The notes under the pieces were generated by a model. That model did no database searches and had not been told where the DNA came from. It saw nothing but the letters and a program-made list of their open reading frames with translations. From positions 4,015,937 to 4,079,936 of the forward strand of contig NZ_LR733817.1 of NCBI RefSeq assembly GCF_902506165.1: a stretch of 64,000 nt of DNA, read 5' to 3'. The first letter of the stretch is position 1; every line of letters starts with the position of its first letter. The stretch comes from Bosea sp. 29B. Its GTDB lineage: Bacteria > Pseudomonadota > Alphaproteobacteria > Rhizobiales > Beijerinckiaceae. A program made the position numbers and the translations under genes. Positions 39,395 to 47,635 of this stretch are shown here, one piece after another.

Positions 39395-40930
39395 ATGGCG
39401 GATGACGGCACGATCCTGATCGGCAAGAGCGAGAAGCCGGAGGTGCTGCTGCTCAAGCTCGCGAACCGCCACGGCCTGGTGACCGGCGCAACCGGCACCG
39501 GCAAGACGGTGACGCTGCAGGTGCTGGCGGAAGGCTTCGCCAAGCATGGCGTGCCGGTCTTCGCTGCCGACATCAAGGGGGACCTCTCCGGCATCGCCGC
39601 GCCCGGCAATTCCAAGCCGCCCTTCGTCAAGCGCGCCGAGGAGCTTGGGCTCAAATACGAGCCCGACCAGTTCACCACCGTGTTCTGGGACGTGTTCGGC
39701 GAGCAGGGCCACCCGGTTCGCGCCACCATCTCCGAGATGGGCCCGCTGCTGCTGGCGCGCCTGCTCGACCTCAACGACACGCAAGAAGGCGTGCTCAACA
39801 TCGCCTTCCGCATCGCCGACGAGCAGAAGCTGCTGCTGCTCGACCTCAAGGACCTGCGCGCGATCCTCAGCTTCATCGCCGAGAACGCGCAGGAGCTGAC
39901 GACCAAATACGGCAACGTCACCTCCGCCTCGGTCGGCACGATCCAGCGCGCTCTGCTCGTGCTGGAGAACCAGAAGGGCGACCTGTTCTTCGGCGAGCCG
40001 GCGCTCGATATCAACGACCTGATGAAGACCGATCGCGACGGCCGTGGCGTGATCAACATCATGGCCGCCGACAAGTTGATGGCCAATCCCAGGCTCTACG
40101 CCACCTTCCTGCTCTGGCTGCTCTCCGAGCTGTTCGAGCAGCTGCCCGAGGTCGGCGATCTCGACAAGCCCAAGCTCGTCTTCTTCTTCGACGAGGCGCA
40201 TCTGCTCTTCAACGGCGCGCCCAAGGCGCTGTTGACCGCGGTCGAGCAGGTCGTGCGCCTGATCCGCTCCAAGGGCGTCGGCGTCTACTTCGTCACCCAG
40301 AACCCGCTCGACATTCCCGATACGGTGCTGGCCCAGCTCGGCAACCGTGTTCAGCACGCGCTGCGCGCCTTCACCCCGCGTGACCAGAAGGCAGTCAGGG
40401 CTGCCGCCGAGACCTTCCGGCAGAATCCGAAGATCAACACCGAGCAGGCGATCACCCAGCTCGCCGTCGGCGAGGCCCTGGTCTCGACGCTGGAAGGCAA
40501 GGGCTCGCCGACCATGGTCGAGCGCTGCCTGATCGCCCCGCCGATGGCGCAGGTCGGCCCGGTCACGCCGCAGGAGCGGGCGCAATGCATGCGCGACTCC
40601 GGCTTTACCGGCAAATACGACACCATGGTCGACCGCGAGTCGGCCTATGAGGCGCTGATGAAGCGCAAGGGCATGAATGCCGACGGCTCGCCGATCGAAG
40701 CTTCGACCGAAGGCGGCGGCGGCATTCTCGACACGATCGGCGGCTGGCTGGGCGGCACTCGGGAGCGCCCGAAGACCGGTCCGGGCAGCCGTGGCGGCCC
40801 GCTGCCACAGAGCATGACCGAGAAGATCATCACCTCGGCGGCGCGCTCGGCCGCCACCTCGATCGGCCGGCAGGTCGGTACCGCCATCCTGCGTGGTGTG
40901 CTCGGGAGCCTAACAGGCGGGCGGCGGTAG
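39395..40930 (+). CDS. HerA-like ATPase (DUF853 / YjgR family)
   Basis: 511 residues of the HerA/FtsK superfamily. Walker A GATGTGKT (about 31-38), ADIKGDLSG, Walker [15 protein letters not shown] and [36 protein letters not shown] are all typical of DUF853. The C-terminus has a low-complexity Gly/Pro/Arg linker and a conserved helical tail. Family members are predicted helicase or DNA-pumping ATPases of unknown role; YjgR of E. coli is the nearest named protein. Stands alone. Confidence 0.9.
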   Translation: MADDGTILIGKSEKPEVLLLKLANRHGLVTGATGTGKTVTLQVLAEGFAKHGVPVFAADIKGDLSGIAAPGNSKPPFVKRAEELGLKYEPDQFTTVFWDVFGEQGHPVRATISEMGPLLLARLLDLNDTQEGVLNIAFRIADEQKLLLLDLKDLRAILSFIAENAQELTTKYGNVTSASVGTIQRALLVLENQKGDLFFGEPALDINDLMKTDRDGRGVINIMAADKLMANPRLYATFLLWLLSELFEQLPEVGDLDKPKLVFFFDEAHLLFNGAPKALLTAVEQVVRLIRSKGVGVYFVTQNPLDIPDTVLAQLGNRVQHALRAFTPRDQKAVRAAAETFRQNPKINTEQAITQLAVGEALVSTLEGKGSPTMVERCLIAPPMAQVGPVTPQERAQCMRDSGFTGKYDTMVDRESAYEALMKRKGMNADGSPIEASTEGGGGILDTIGGWLGGTRERPKTGPGSRGGPLPQSMTEKIITSAARSAATSIGRQVGTAILRGVLGSLTGGRR

Positions 40931-41001
40931 CGAGATCAGACGCTGTATCTGGCCATTGTCATTCAGATGCATTACATGAGACTCCTGCAGGGAGCCTCGT
41001 C

Positions 41002-41307
41002 ATGACTCAGAATGCCTTGGTGCAGGCGCGTATCGATGCTGATGTAAAGGACCGCGCGACGGCAGTTCTCGAGGGCATGGGCCTGACTGTATCGGACGCC
41101 GTGCGCATTCTGCTGACGCGGACGGCAAACGAGGGCGCGCTGCCTCTCGAACTCGTCAGCAATAGTGACGCGCACGACGCCTGGTTCCGCGCGAAAGTGC
41201 TCCAGGCGCTGGCGGATGAGCGTCCCGATGTCGAGGACGTCGAGGCCGAGGCCCGTTTTGCCGAGCGCCGTGCTGCGGCCCTTCGCAAGGCCGGCGGTAA
41301 AGCATGA
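41002..41307 (+). CDS. RelB/DinJ-type antitoxin
   Basis: 101 residues from ATG 41002, GGGAGC 7-8 bases ahead. A ribbon-helix-helix N-terminus (ALVQARIDADVKDRATAVLEGMGLTVSDAVRILLTRTANEG, residues about 4-44) is characteristic of RelB/DinJ antitoxins, followed by a C-terminal toxin-binding tail. It overlaps the toxin start by 4 bases. The dimer should bind and repress its own promoter in 40931-41001. Confidence 0.88.
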   Translation: MTQNALVQARIDADVKDRATAVLEGMGLTVSDAVRILLTRTANEGALPLELVSNSDAHDAWFRAKVLQALADERPDVEDVEAEARFAERRAAALRKAGGKA

Positions 41308-41600
41308 TGCGCTTGGTCTGGTCGCCGTTCGCTCTTGCCGACCGCGACGAGATCTTCAGCTACATCGAAGCCGACAATCCGAAGGCCGCCGCCGAGATCG
41401 ACGAGCGGATCGCTTTCGCCGTGCGCCGGCTCCTTCGGTTTCCGGAAAGCGGTCGGCCAGGCAGGATCGCAGGGACCCGCGAATTGGTCGTTCAGCGCAC
41501 GCCCTATATCGCCGTCTATGCTGTGACCGCAGACAAGATTCGGGTTCTTCGCGTCCTGCACGGCGCACGGATGTGGCCTGAGGATATGGACGAGTTGTAG
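41304..41600 (+). CDS. RelE/ParE-family toxin
   Basis: 98 residues: RLVWSPFALADRDEIFSYIEADNPKAAAEIDERI, then GRPGRIAGTRELVVQRTPYIAVYAV and RVLRVLHGARMWP. This is the ParE/RelE fold. The HGARMWP tail is shared by many chromosome-borne members. It is either a ribosome-dependent endoribonuclease or a gyrase poison; sequence alone does not settle it. Confidence 0.88.
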   Translation: MMRLVWSPFALADRDEIFSYIEADNPKAAAEIDERIAFAVRRLLRFPESGRPGRIAGTRELVVQRTPYIAVYAVTADKIRVLRVLHGARMWPEDMDEL

Positions 41601-41698
41601 ACGCCGCCGCGACGCAAGCTGCTATGCGTCAGGACGGCTGGCATCGTGCGCGCGACTAGGCATGATGTCGCCACCGGAATCAGCCTCCAGTGAGTGCC

Positions 41699-43081
41699 AT
41701 GTCCCAGCTTCCCGCAGTCCTCTCCCGCCTCGACGCCGATCTCGACGCTTCGCTGGCGCGCCTCTCCTCCTGGCTCGAAATCCCCTCGATCGGGACCGAC
41801 CCGGCCTTCGATACGCAGACGCGCCAGGCAGCCGAATGGCTCCGTCGTGATCTGGAAGGCCTCGGCTTCAAGGCCGAACTGCGCGAGACCGGCGGCCATC
41901 CGGTCGTGCTTGCGCATCGCCCGAAGCCCGGCGCGCCGCATGCGCTGTTCTACGGCCACTATGACGTCCAGCCGGTCGATCCGCTCGAGCTCTGGGACAA
42001 CGACCCATTCAAGCCGGCGGTCAAGGAGATCGAGCCCGGGCGGAAAGCGATCCTCGCCCGCGGCGCCTGCGACGACAAGGGTCAGGTCATGACCTTCATC
42101 GAGGCGATTCGCGCCACGCTCGCCGAGACCGGCGACCTGCCGATCGGCCTCACCGTCCTGGTCGAGGGCGAGGAGGAATCCGGCTCGGTCAACCTGCCGG
42201 GCTTCATCAAGGCCAATGCCGCCGAGCTGAAGGCCGATTTCGCGCTGGTCTGCGACACCGGCATGTGGGACCGCGTCACGCCGCTGATCACCTCGACCCT
42301 GCGCGGCATGGTCTATCAGGAGGTCAGGCTGACCGCGGCCGATCGCGACTTGCATTCGGGCCTGTTCGGCGGCGCCGCCGCGAACCCGATCCATGTGCTG
42401 ACCAAGATCATCGCCGAGATCCATGACGAGACCGGCCGGATCACCATCCCCGGCTTCTATGACGGCGTGCACGAGCCGACCAATGCGCAGAAGGCCGAAT
42501 GGGCCGATCTCAACCTGACCGAGAAGGAATTTCTTGGCCAGGTCGGGCTGAAGCACTCGGTCGGCGAGCGCGGCCGCATGCTGATCGAGCAGATCCAGTC
42601 GCGCCCGACCTGCGACGTCAATGGCATCTGGGGCGGCTATACCGGGGAGGGCTCGAAGACGGTGATCGCCGCCAAGGCCTCGGCCAAGGTCTCGTTCCGC
42701 CTCGTCGGCGATCAGGACCCGGCCAAGATCGCCGCCGCCTTCCACCAGTTCGTGCGCGAGCGCCTGCCGGAGGATGTCACCGCCGAGTTCATCAGCCATT
42801 CCGGCTCGCCAGCGCTGGCGGTGCCGGTCGATTCGCCGGTGTTGCAGAAGGCGCGCAAGGCGCTCTCCGAGGAATGGGGTGGCCGCGTCGTCTCGATCGG
42901 CAGCGGCGGCTCGATCCCCGTCGGCGGCGACTTCAAGCGCACGCTCGGGCTCGATACGCTCTTCGTCGGCTTCGGCCTCGACGACGACCGCGTCCACTCG
43001 CCGAACGAGAAGTACGATCTGTCCTCCTTCCACAAGGGCCAGCGCTCTTGGGCCCGCATCTTGCAAGCACTCGCCTCATGA
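41699..43081 (+). CDS. M20-family dipeptidase
   Basis: 460 residues from ATG 41699; an in-frame GTG at 41690 is possible. M20 zinc-peptidase features: the metal-binding His and catalytic Asp in FYGHYDVQPVDP, then WDNDPF, the bridging Asp in ARGACDDKGQ, the general base and metal ligand in VLVEGEEESGS, and a second ligand Asp in ALVCDTGMW. A dimerisation domain is inserted at about 195-350. Probably cleaves dipeptides or N-acyl amino acids in the cytosol. Overlaps the LOG gene by 4 bases. Confidence 0.92.
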   Translation: MSQLPAVLSRLDADLDASLARLSSWLEIPSIGTDPAFDTQTRQAAEWLRRDLEGLGFKAELRETGGHPVVLAHRPKPGAPHALFYGHYDVQPVDPLELWDNDPFKPAVKEIEPGRKAILARGACDDKGQVMTFIEAIRATLAETGDLPIGLTVLVEGEEESGSVNLPGFIKANAAELKADFALVCDTGMWDRVTPLITSTLRGMVYQEVRLTAADRDLHSGLFGGAAANPIHVLTKIIAEIHDETGRITIPGFYDGVHEPTNAQKAEWADLNLTEKEFLGQVGLKHSVGERGRMLIEQIQSRPTCDVNGIWGGYTGEGSKTVIAAKASAKVSFRLVGDQDPAKIAAAFHQFVRERLPEDVTAEFISHSGSPALAVPVDSPVLQKARKALSEEWGGRVVSIGSGGSIPVGGDFKRTLGLDTLFVGFGLDDDRVHSPNEKYDLSSFHKGQRSWARILQALAS

Positions 43082-43659
43082 AATCCGTTTGTGTCTTCTG
43101 CGGCTCGAGTCCGGGCCATGATCCCATCCATGCCGAGCGCGCCCGCGCCATGGGCACGGCCATCGCCCAGCGCGGCCTGACGCTGGTCTATGGCGGCGGT
43201 GCCGTTGGCCTGATGGGCATCGTCGCCAATGCCGCGCTCGAAGCCGGCGGCGAGGTCCATGGCGTGATCCCGCGGGCGCTGCGCGAGAAGGAGGTCGGCC
43301 ACAACAAGCTGACCCGGCTCGACGTGGTCGAGACCATGCACATCCGCAAGGCGCGCATGGCCGAGCTCTCCGACGGCTTCATCGCCATGTCTGGTGGCAT
43401 CGGCACCTTCGAGGAGATCTTCGAGATCTGGACGTGGAGCCAGCTCGGCATCCACGGCAAGCCGCTCGGCTTCCTCAACATCGATGGATTCTACGACGCG
43501 CTCGCCGCCTTCCTCGACAACACGACGAAGGCCGGCTTCATGTGGCAGGCTCATCGCGACATGGCGATGATGGAGACCGATCCGGCGGCGCTGCTCGACA
43601 AGATGGACGCCTACCAGCCGCAGACCCAGATCAAATGGGTGGAGAAGACGGAGGTTTGA
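43078..43659 (+). CDS. LOG-family protein (cytokinin riboside 5'-monophosphate phosphoribohydrolase type)
   Basis: 193 residues from ATG 43078, coupled to the dipeptidase (ATGA). The Rossmann-like lysine-decarboxylase-named fold opens VCVFCGSSPGHDP and has YGGGAVGLMG. The family signature PGGxGTxxE is here SGGIGTFEE, with Ser replacing Pro, a tolerated change in some members. LOG enzymes release free cytokinin bases or hydrolyse nucleotide monophosphates. The IS element lies 27 bases downstream. Confidence 0.9.
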   Translation: MKSVCVFCGSSPGHDPIHAERARAMGTAIAQRGLTLVYGGGAVGLMGIVANAALEAGGEVHGVIPRALREKEVGHNKLTRLDVVETMHIRKARMAELSDGFIAMSGGIGTFEEIFEIWTWSQLGIHGKPLGFLNIDGFYDALAAFLDNTTKAGFMWQAHRDMAMMETDPAALLDKMDAYQPQTQIKWVEKTEV

Positions 43660-43678
43660 GGCCTCTCCGTTAGATAGG

Positions 43679-43686
43679 AATTTTGT
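43679..43686. repeat. Target-site duplication, left copy
   Basis: AATTTTGT immediately outside the left end of the IS1595-family element, identical to 45845-45852. Eight bases is the usual duplication of this family. Confidence 0.9.
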
Positions 43687-43711
43687 CCCAATTATATACT
43701 TGACAAAGCAA
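43687..43711. repeat. Left terminal inverted repeat of the IS
   Basis: 25 bases, matching 45820-45844 in reverse complement without mismatch. AT-rich; TATAAT faces outward at each end. Confidence 0.92.
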
Positions 43712-43748
43712 ACCTTAGGGCTATGCTCCTAACCACAGGAGCAAGCCC

Positions 43749-44714
43749 ATGTCTGCCGCCCTCGACAACCCGATCTTCACAGACGCCGACAAGGCCCGCG
43801 AGCACCTTGAAGCGCAGCGTTGGCCGAACGGCGCGATCTGCCCTCATTGCGGCAATGCAGATCCTGCGAAGATCACCGGCTTGAAGGGCAAAGCCCACCG
43901 CGCCGGCCTCTATCAGTGCGCCGAATGCCGCGAGCAGTTCACCGTCACGGTCGGCACCGTGTTCGAGCGCTCCAAAATCCCGCTCAACAAGTGGATGCTC
44001 GCCGTGCACCTCATGTGCGCCAGCAAGAAGGGCATGAGCGCCCATCAGCTCCACCGCATGCTTGGCGTCACCTACAAGACCGCTTGGTTCATGTGCCACC
44101 GCATCCGCGAGGCCATGCGTGATGACACGCGCGGCCCGATGGGCGGTGAAGGCCAGATTGTCGAGGCCGATGAAACCTATTTCGGCAAGACCGAGTATCA
44201 GCCCAAACTCAACACGCGCGGCGAGCCCTTCATCAAGAAGGGCAAGGGCGGCCCGTCAGGTAAGCGCGCGGTCGTCGCCCTGGTCGAGCGCGGCGGCCGT
44301 GTTCGTTCCTTCCATGTCGATAAGGCCAACGCTGAGAGCGTGCGCGAGATCGTCGTCACCAACATTCGCCGCGAAAGCCGCCTGCACACGGACGAGAGCC
44401 GCCTTTACACCGTTGTCGGCACTGAGTTCGCCCGCCACGACACCGTGCGCCACAGCGCCAAGGAGTACGCTCGCGGCGACGTTCACACCAACACGATCGA
44501 AGGCGTCTTCTCAATCTTCAAGCGCGGCATGAAGGGCATCTATCAGCACTGCGCTGAGAAGCACCTGCACCGTTACCTTGCCGAGTTCGACTTTCGCTAC
44601 AACAACCGCGTGAAGCTCGGCATCAACGACACGATGCGCGCTGAGAACGCCTTGAAGGGCATCACCGGCAAGCGCCTTACCTATCGCAGACCTCCGAATG
44701 CCGTGATCGCATAA
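43749..44714 (+). CDS. IS1595-family transposase (ISXO2-like DDE domain)
   Basis: 321 residues. An N-terminal zinc ribbon (CPHCGNADP, then YQCAECREQFTVTVGTVFERSKIPL) leads into an HTH region (MSAHQLHRMLGVTYKTAWFMCHRIREAM) and the DDE domain: first Asp in IVEADETYFGK, second in the HTDESRLY region, and Asn-Thr-Ile-Glu (HTNTIEGVFSIFKRGMKGIY) as the C-terminal acidic site, with N in place of the third D as in many IS1595 members. Intact, so probably active. Confidence 0.93.
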   Translation: MSAALDNPIFTDADKAREHLEAQRWPNGAICPHCGNADPAKITGLKGKAHRAGLYQCAECREQFTVTVGTVFERSKIPLNKWMLAVHLMCASKKGMSAHQLHRMLGVTYKTAWFMCHRIREAMRDDTRGPMGGEGQIVEADETYFGKTEYQPKLNTRGEPFIKKGKGGPSGKRAVVALVERGGRVRSFHVDKANAESVREIVVTNIRRESRLHTDESRLYTVVGTEFARHDTVRHSAKEYARGDVHTNTIEGVFSIFKRGMKGIYQHCAEKHLHRYLAEFDFRYNNRVKLGINDTMRAENALKGITGKRLTYRRPPNAVIA

Positions 44715-44751
44715 GCAAACCGCCAAGGCATTCTTGCGCTGGCGCCGTTCC

Positions 44752-44775
44752 ATAAAGACATAAGCAAGTCTTTAT
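44752..44775. terminator. Hairpin after the transposase gene
   Basis: ATAAAGAC (44752-44759) and GTCTTTAT (44768-44775) form an 8-bp stem with an 8-base loop, 38 bases past the transposase stop. A/T-rich and without a long T-tract; a weak terminator or a site used by the element. Confidence 0.4.
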
Positions 44776-44814
44776 ACGGTGGGCGGCTATGTGGACAATG
44801 CAACGATAGGGTAT

Positions 44815-45060
44815 TTACAAACCAATTCGCTTGGTAAGATGGCGGCAGCGCGTGACGATTCGGTGGATCGTGCCCGCGCCAGGAATGCGCGCACTGGCTT
44901 TGATCTCGCCTTCAAAGCGGGCCCAAGTCATCGCTTGGAGACGGCGCTTGGCTTCTTCCGGGGAGCGGGCGGCTATCTCGACACCCCATTCCGCACCGTC
45001 GTGGCGGTACTCGAAGAGATACCGCCTTTCTGCAACCGCCTGATCAGGAGATTCGGGCAT
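44815..45060 (-). CDS. Putative IS passenger protein, 81 aa
   Basis: An ATG at 45060 opens an 81-residue frame whose middle reads like a real folded protein (RRYLFEYRHDGAEWGVEIAARSPEEAKRRLQAM). Similar short proteins with the F-E-Y-R-x-D-G-x-x-W-G pattern occur in alphaproteobacterial mobile DNA, from memory and unverified. Its start codon overlaps that of the divergent DUF1508-like gene (CATG) and no clear ribosome binding site is visible, so at most one of the two start choices may be right. Function unknown. Confidence 0.45.
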   Translation of the reverse strand: MPESPDQAVAERRYLFEYRHDGAEWGVEIAARSPEEAKRRLQAMTWARFEGEIKASARIPGAGTIHRIVTRCRHLTKRIGL

Positions 45061-45229
45061 GTACTACGTCGTCTATATCGATGCTGACCGCCAGTGGCGG
45101 TGGACTCTCTACGCCGCGAACAATCGGAAGATTGCGAACTCCGGCGAGGGCTACCACAACAAGGCCGACTGCCATCACGCTATCGGCCTTGTGTGTCAGT
45201 CCGGCTCTGCGCTGGTTTACGAGCGCTGA
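45059..45229 (+). CDS. DUF1508 (YegP-like) small protein, IS passenger
   Basis: 56 residues from ATG 45059 with AGGAG 8 bases upstream. The pattern W-R-W-T-L-Y-A-A-N-N-R-K-I-A-N-S-G-E-G-Y then K-A-D-C-x-x-A-I is the DUF1508 motif (family consensus WRWRLKAANGxIIAxSGEGY). YegP-like proteins usually have two such units; this has one. Followed by a strong terminator at 45262. It lies inside the IS1595-family element as cargo. Role unknown. Confidence 0.75.
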   Translation: MYYVVYIDADRQWRWTLYAANNRKIANSGEGYHNKADCHHAIGLVCQSGSALVYER

Positions 45230-45401
45230 GCCGGACTGTCTTAGTAGCTGCTACTACCTTGGGGGGCCTTTGGGCCCCCTCTTTTTTCACCGCCGGCGAG
45301 GGCGGCGAATTCAGCATGGTCTTGAGCGTGCGCGCGAACAGATCGTCTGTGGACACGGCCGGGCCGTCTCCTTGACTCGTTCTGCGTCGATCACTCAGCA
45401 T
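45180..45401 (-). CDS. Possible small ORF, 73 aa, inside the IS
   Basis: From ATG 45401. The N-terminal half contains DDLFARTLKTMLNSPPSPA followed by a Lys-rich part, a pattern I associate with short proteins carried on mobile elements; the C-terminal part runs through the terminator hairpin and antisense to the end of the DUF1508-like gene and looks non-coding. It may be a real gene with a decayed 3' end, or chance. Confidence 0.25.
   Translation of the reverse strand: MLSDRRRTSQGDGPAVSTDDLFARTLKTMLNSPPSPAVKKEGAQRPPKVVAATKTVRLSARKPAQSRTDTQGR
45262..45287 (+). terminator. Strong rho-independent terminator inside the IS
   Basis: GGGGGCC (45262-45268), loop TTTG, GGCCCCC (45273-45279), then TCTTTTTT. 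It stands 33 bases after the DUF1508-like stop and would isolate downstream DNA from that transcript. Confidence 0.88.
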
Positions 45402-45819
45402 CTCGTGTTCCTTCGACGGGTGCGAATCGCCTGCCAGCAGCGCACGCCTTCTCGGGCCAGGAATTGGCGAGCCCTCACGGGCCCAACTAGGATGCGCCGT
45501 CGGCGTCCTAGCATCGCCACAGAATGTTAACGAATGCTCACCTTGCTTGTTCCTCCCGTTGGCACGCTATGCGGTTTTCCGCTTAGCGCCATGTGGCGCG
45601 TGCGCGTTGCCTTGTTGGAAATAAGCAAGCATCCAAATTGACCACCTGTCAAACGCTTCGCTTAACCCACTGAGTTATCACACTGGATAATTCAGCGTTC
45701 CTCGTCACCGGGGCGTCATCGCACTCGTCACGCTGATTCTCGAATCAACTTTGCAAATCCGTCGCATTGATGCGGCGATGATGCCGGCCTGTCACGCGGT
45801 ATCAGGATACCGTCGAAGA
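45402..45819. other. Non-coding right part of the IS
   Basis: About 420 bases with no convincing ORF on either strand and lower GC than the flanks. It contains an imperfect palindrome around CTAGGATGCGCC / GGCGTCCTAG (about 45489-45513) and a run of short stop-rich frames. It may be decayed cargo. Confidence 0.5.
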
Positions 45820-45844
45820 TTGCTTTGTCAAGTATATAATTGGG

Positions 45845-45852
45845 AATTTTGT
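45845..45852. repeat. Target-site duplication, right copy
   Basis: AATTTTGT, the second copy of 43679-43686, directly followed by CCTTGACA of the GTA leader. Confidence 0.9.
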
Positions 45853-45854
45853 CC

Positions 45855-45883
45855 TTGACATCGTGACACTGATCGGGTAGAGA
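45855..45883 (+). promoter_or_regulatory. Candidate promoter of the GTA cluster
   Basis: TTGACA (45855-45860), 17 bases, TAGAGA (45878-45883). The -35 box is perfect, the -10 box fair. It begins only three bases after the IS target duplication and about 95 bases before the first GTA gene, so the insertion removed or displaced everything upstream of -35, including any activator site. Confidence 0.45.
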
Positions 45884-45918
45884 TCGGGAACGCTCACGAA
45901 TTGCGCCTGAGACGAACG

Positions 45919-45947
45919 AAGCCGCCGCGCTGCCCAGCCGGCGGCTT
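45919..45947 (+). terminator. Terminator-like hairpin in the GTA leader
   Basis: AAGCCGCCG (45919-45927), 11-base loop, CGGCGGCTT (45939-45947) followed by TTG after TT within the arm (CTTTTG). It lies between the candidate promoter and the first GTA gene, so it could act as an attenuator or be the terminator of the gene that lay upstream before the IS arrived. Confidence 0.55.
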
Positions 45948-45977
45948 TTGCGTGTCCGGGCCGAGCCGAGGTTTCCG

Positions 45978-46376
45978 ATGACCGACGAGACTGACGAGAA
46001 CGCCCCGGCTCGGCCGGCGGCGAAGCGCAAGCCCGCGCCGAGCGGCCGCAAGGCGGTGATCAGCAAGCTCTGGAAGGCGGCGCAGACGCAGCTCGAAGCG
46101 CATGAGGCGCACCTGGCCGAACTGCCGGCTGGCGCCGCGGCAAGTGAGGTCGACGCCAAGACGCTGGCGACGCTGGCTCGCACCGTGCGCGAGCTGGTCG
46201 CACTGGATTCTGCTGCAGCGGGGGAGGGAGGAAAATCCGAGGATGAGCCCAGCCCCGCCGAAGGATTGCGCCGGGTCGATGAGCTTCGCCGAGAGCTTGG
46301 ACGCCGTCTTGCGGTCCTTGCCGCCGAGGAGGCGGGCACGGCTGGTGCGCCGCCTCATGGAGACGGCCTCACCTGA
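45978..46376 (+). CDS. GTA g1-like protein (putative small terminase)
   Basis: 132 residues from ATG 45978, Ala/Glu/Lys-rich and probably helical: a basic N-terminus (RPAAKRKPAPSGRKAVISKLWKAA) then a long helix (ARTVRELVALDSAA) and an Arg/Glu-rich end. Position directly before the large terminase and the charged helical composition fit the RcGTA g1 small terminase; sequence similarity is not obvious. The 3' end overlaps the terminase gene by about 100 bases in another frame. Confidence 0.6.
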   Translation: MTDETDENAPARPAAKRKPAPSGRKAVISKLWKAAQTQLEAHEAHLAELPAGAAASEVDAKTLATLARTVRELVALDSAAAGEGGKSEDEPSPAEGLRRVDELRRELGRRLAVLAAEEAGTAGAPPHGDGLT

Positions 46377-47622
46377 AGAACAACAGATTATCCTGACGAC
46401 CTGGGCCACTTGGGCGCGCGTGGATCAATTCCCCGCCTCACATGACGATTGGTTCACTTGGCTCGTTCTTGGCGGACGAGGCGCCGGCAAGACACGAACC
46501 GGTGCCGAATGGGTGCGTGGTGCGGCGCTGGGGCGCTGGCCGTTCGCGACCGAACCCGTCGGTCGTATTGCCCTCGTCGGTGAGACGCAGGCGCAGGTTC
46601 GCGACGTGATGATCGAGGGCGTCTCCGGCCTGCTGGCGATCCATCATCGCTGGGAGAGGCCGGTCTGGTCGCCATCGCGCCGCCGGCTCGAATGGGGCAA
46701 TGGCGCGATCGCGCAGGTGTTCACCGCCGAGGACCCGGAGGGACTGCGCGGGCCGCAATTCGGCGCCGCCTGGTCCGACGAGCTGGCGAAGTGGCCGAAC
46801 CTTCAGGAGACCTGGGACATGCTGCAACTCGGCCTGAGACTCGGCGACCGGCCGCGTCAGGTGGTGACGACGACGCCGCGTCCGCTGCCGCTGATCAAGC
46901 GGTTGCTCGGTGACCCGCGTGTCGCGGTCAGCCGGGCGGCGACCAGCGCCAACCGCTTCAACCTGGCGCCGAGTTTTCTCGACAGCGTGCAGCAGGCGTA
47001 TGGCGGCACCCGGCTCGGCCGGCAGGAGCTCGAAGGCGAGATCGTCGAGGAGAGCGCGGATGCGCTCTGGAGCCGAGCACTGATCGAGGAGCGCCGCGAG
47101 GGTGAAGCGCCGCCGCTGGCGCGGATCGTGGTGGCGATCGATCCGCCGGCCTCCTCGTCGAAGCGGGCCGATAGCTGCGGGCTCGTCGCAGCCGGGATCG
47201 ATCGCGACGGCATCGGCCATGTGCTGGCGGATGGGACGCTTGCCGGAGCCAGGCCGCATGAATGGGCTCAAGCGGCCGTCGCGCTCTATCGCCGGCTGGA
47301 GGCCGATGCGCTGGTCGTCGAGGTCAACCAGGGCGGCGAGATGGCGGGAAGCGTCATCCGCGAGGTTGATCCGGGCGTCCCGGTGACGCCGGTTCGCGCC
47401 TCGCGCGGAAAATTCCTCCGGGCGGAGCCTGTGGCGGCGTTGTATGCGCAGGGCCGGGTCCGTCATGCCGGCGCGTTTCCCGCGCTGGAAGACGAGATGT
47501 GCGACTTCGGCCCGACGGGGCTGAGCTCAGGCCGCTCGCCCGACCGGCTCGACGCCCTGGTCTGGGCGCTGACGCATCTGATGCTCGGGCCGAAGGGCCG
47601 GCCGCGGGTGAGGGGACTTTAG
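46243..47622 (+). CDS. GTA large terminase (g2)
   Basis: 459 residues from ATG 46243; ATG 46279 is the alternative. The ATPase half has a Walker A variant GGRGAGKT (77-84), typical of the Terminase_6/GTA group, and Walker B FGAAWSDELAKW. The nuclease half has IVVAIDPPAS with the first metal Asp, VVEVNQGGEM and SPDRLDALVWALTHLML with the last acidic pair. In GTAs this enzyme packages random host DNA by headful. Confidence 0.92.
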   Translation: MSPAPPKDCAGSMSFAESLDAVLRSLPPRRRARLVRRLMETASPEEQQIILTTWATWARVDQFPASHDDWFTWLVLGGRGAGKTRTGAEWVRGAALGRWPFATEPVGRIALVGETQAQVRDVMIEGVSGLLAIHHRWERPVWSPSRRRLEWGNGAIAQVFTAEDPEGLRGPQFGAAWSDELAKWPNLQETWDMLQLGLRLGDRPRQVVTTTPRPLPLIKRLLGDPRVAVSRAATSANRFNLAPSFLDSVQQAYGGTRLGRQELEGEIVEESADALWSRALIEERREGEAPPLARIVVAIDPPASSSKRADSCGLVAAGIDRDGIGHVLADGTLAGARPHEWAQAAVALYRRLEADALVVEVNQGGEMAGSVIREVDPGVPVTPVRASRGKFLRAEPVAALYAQGRVRHAGAFPALEDEMCDFGPTGLSSGRSPDRLDALVWALTHLMLGPKGRPRVRGL

Positions 47623-47635
47623 TCCAACTTCCGAG

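Larger units (their letters stand above)
43687..45844. mobile_element. IS1595-family insertion sequence with passenger genes (2158 bp)
   Basis: Bounded by 25-bp perfect terminal inverted repeats starting CCCAATTATATACTTGACAA (43687-43711) and its reverse complement (45820-45844), flanked by 8-bp duplications AATTTTGT. A single intact ISXO2-type transposase occupies 43749-44714. The remaining 1.1 kb holds small ORFs and two terminators, much more than the transposition gene needs, so this is a passenger-carrying form as known for parts of the IS1595 family. The perfect repeats and duplication suggest a recent insertion. It lies between the LOG gene and the GTA cluster. Confidence 0.93.

Noticed and set aside
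44779..45087. Plus-strand 102-residue open frame in the IS
   Set aside because: Overlaps the more protein-like minus ORF and the DUF1508-like gene; weak composition and no ribosome binding site.
45835..45840. IS-borne outward promoter (TATAAT in the right inverted repeat) driving GTA
   Set aside because: No -35 box stands at a suitable distance; a -35 formed only by chance cannot be argued from sequence.
45728..46339. Minus-strand 203-residue open frame across the IS right end
   Set aside because: Ser/Ala/Arg-rich shadow of the g1-like and terminase genes that also crosses the IS boundary.
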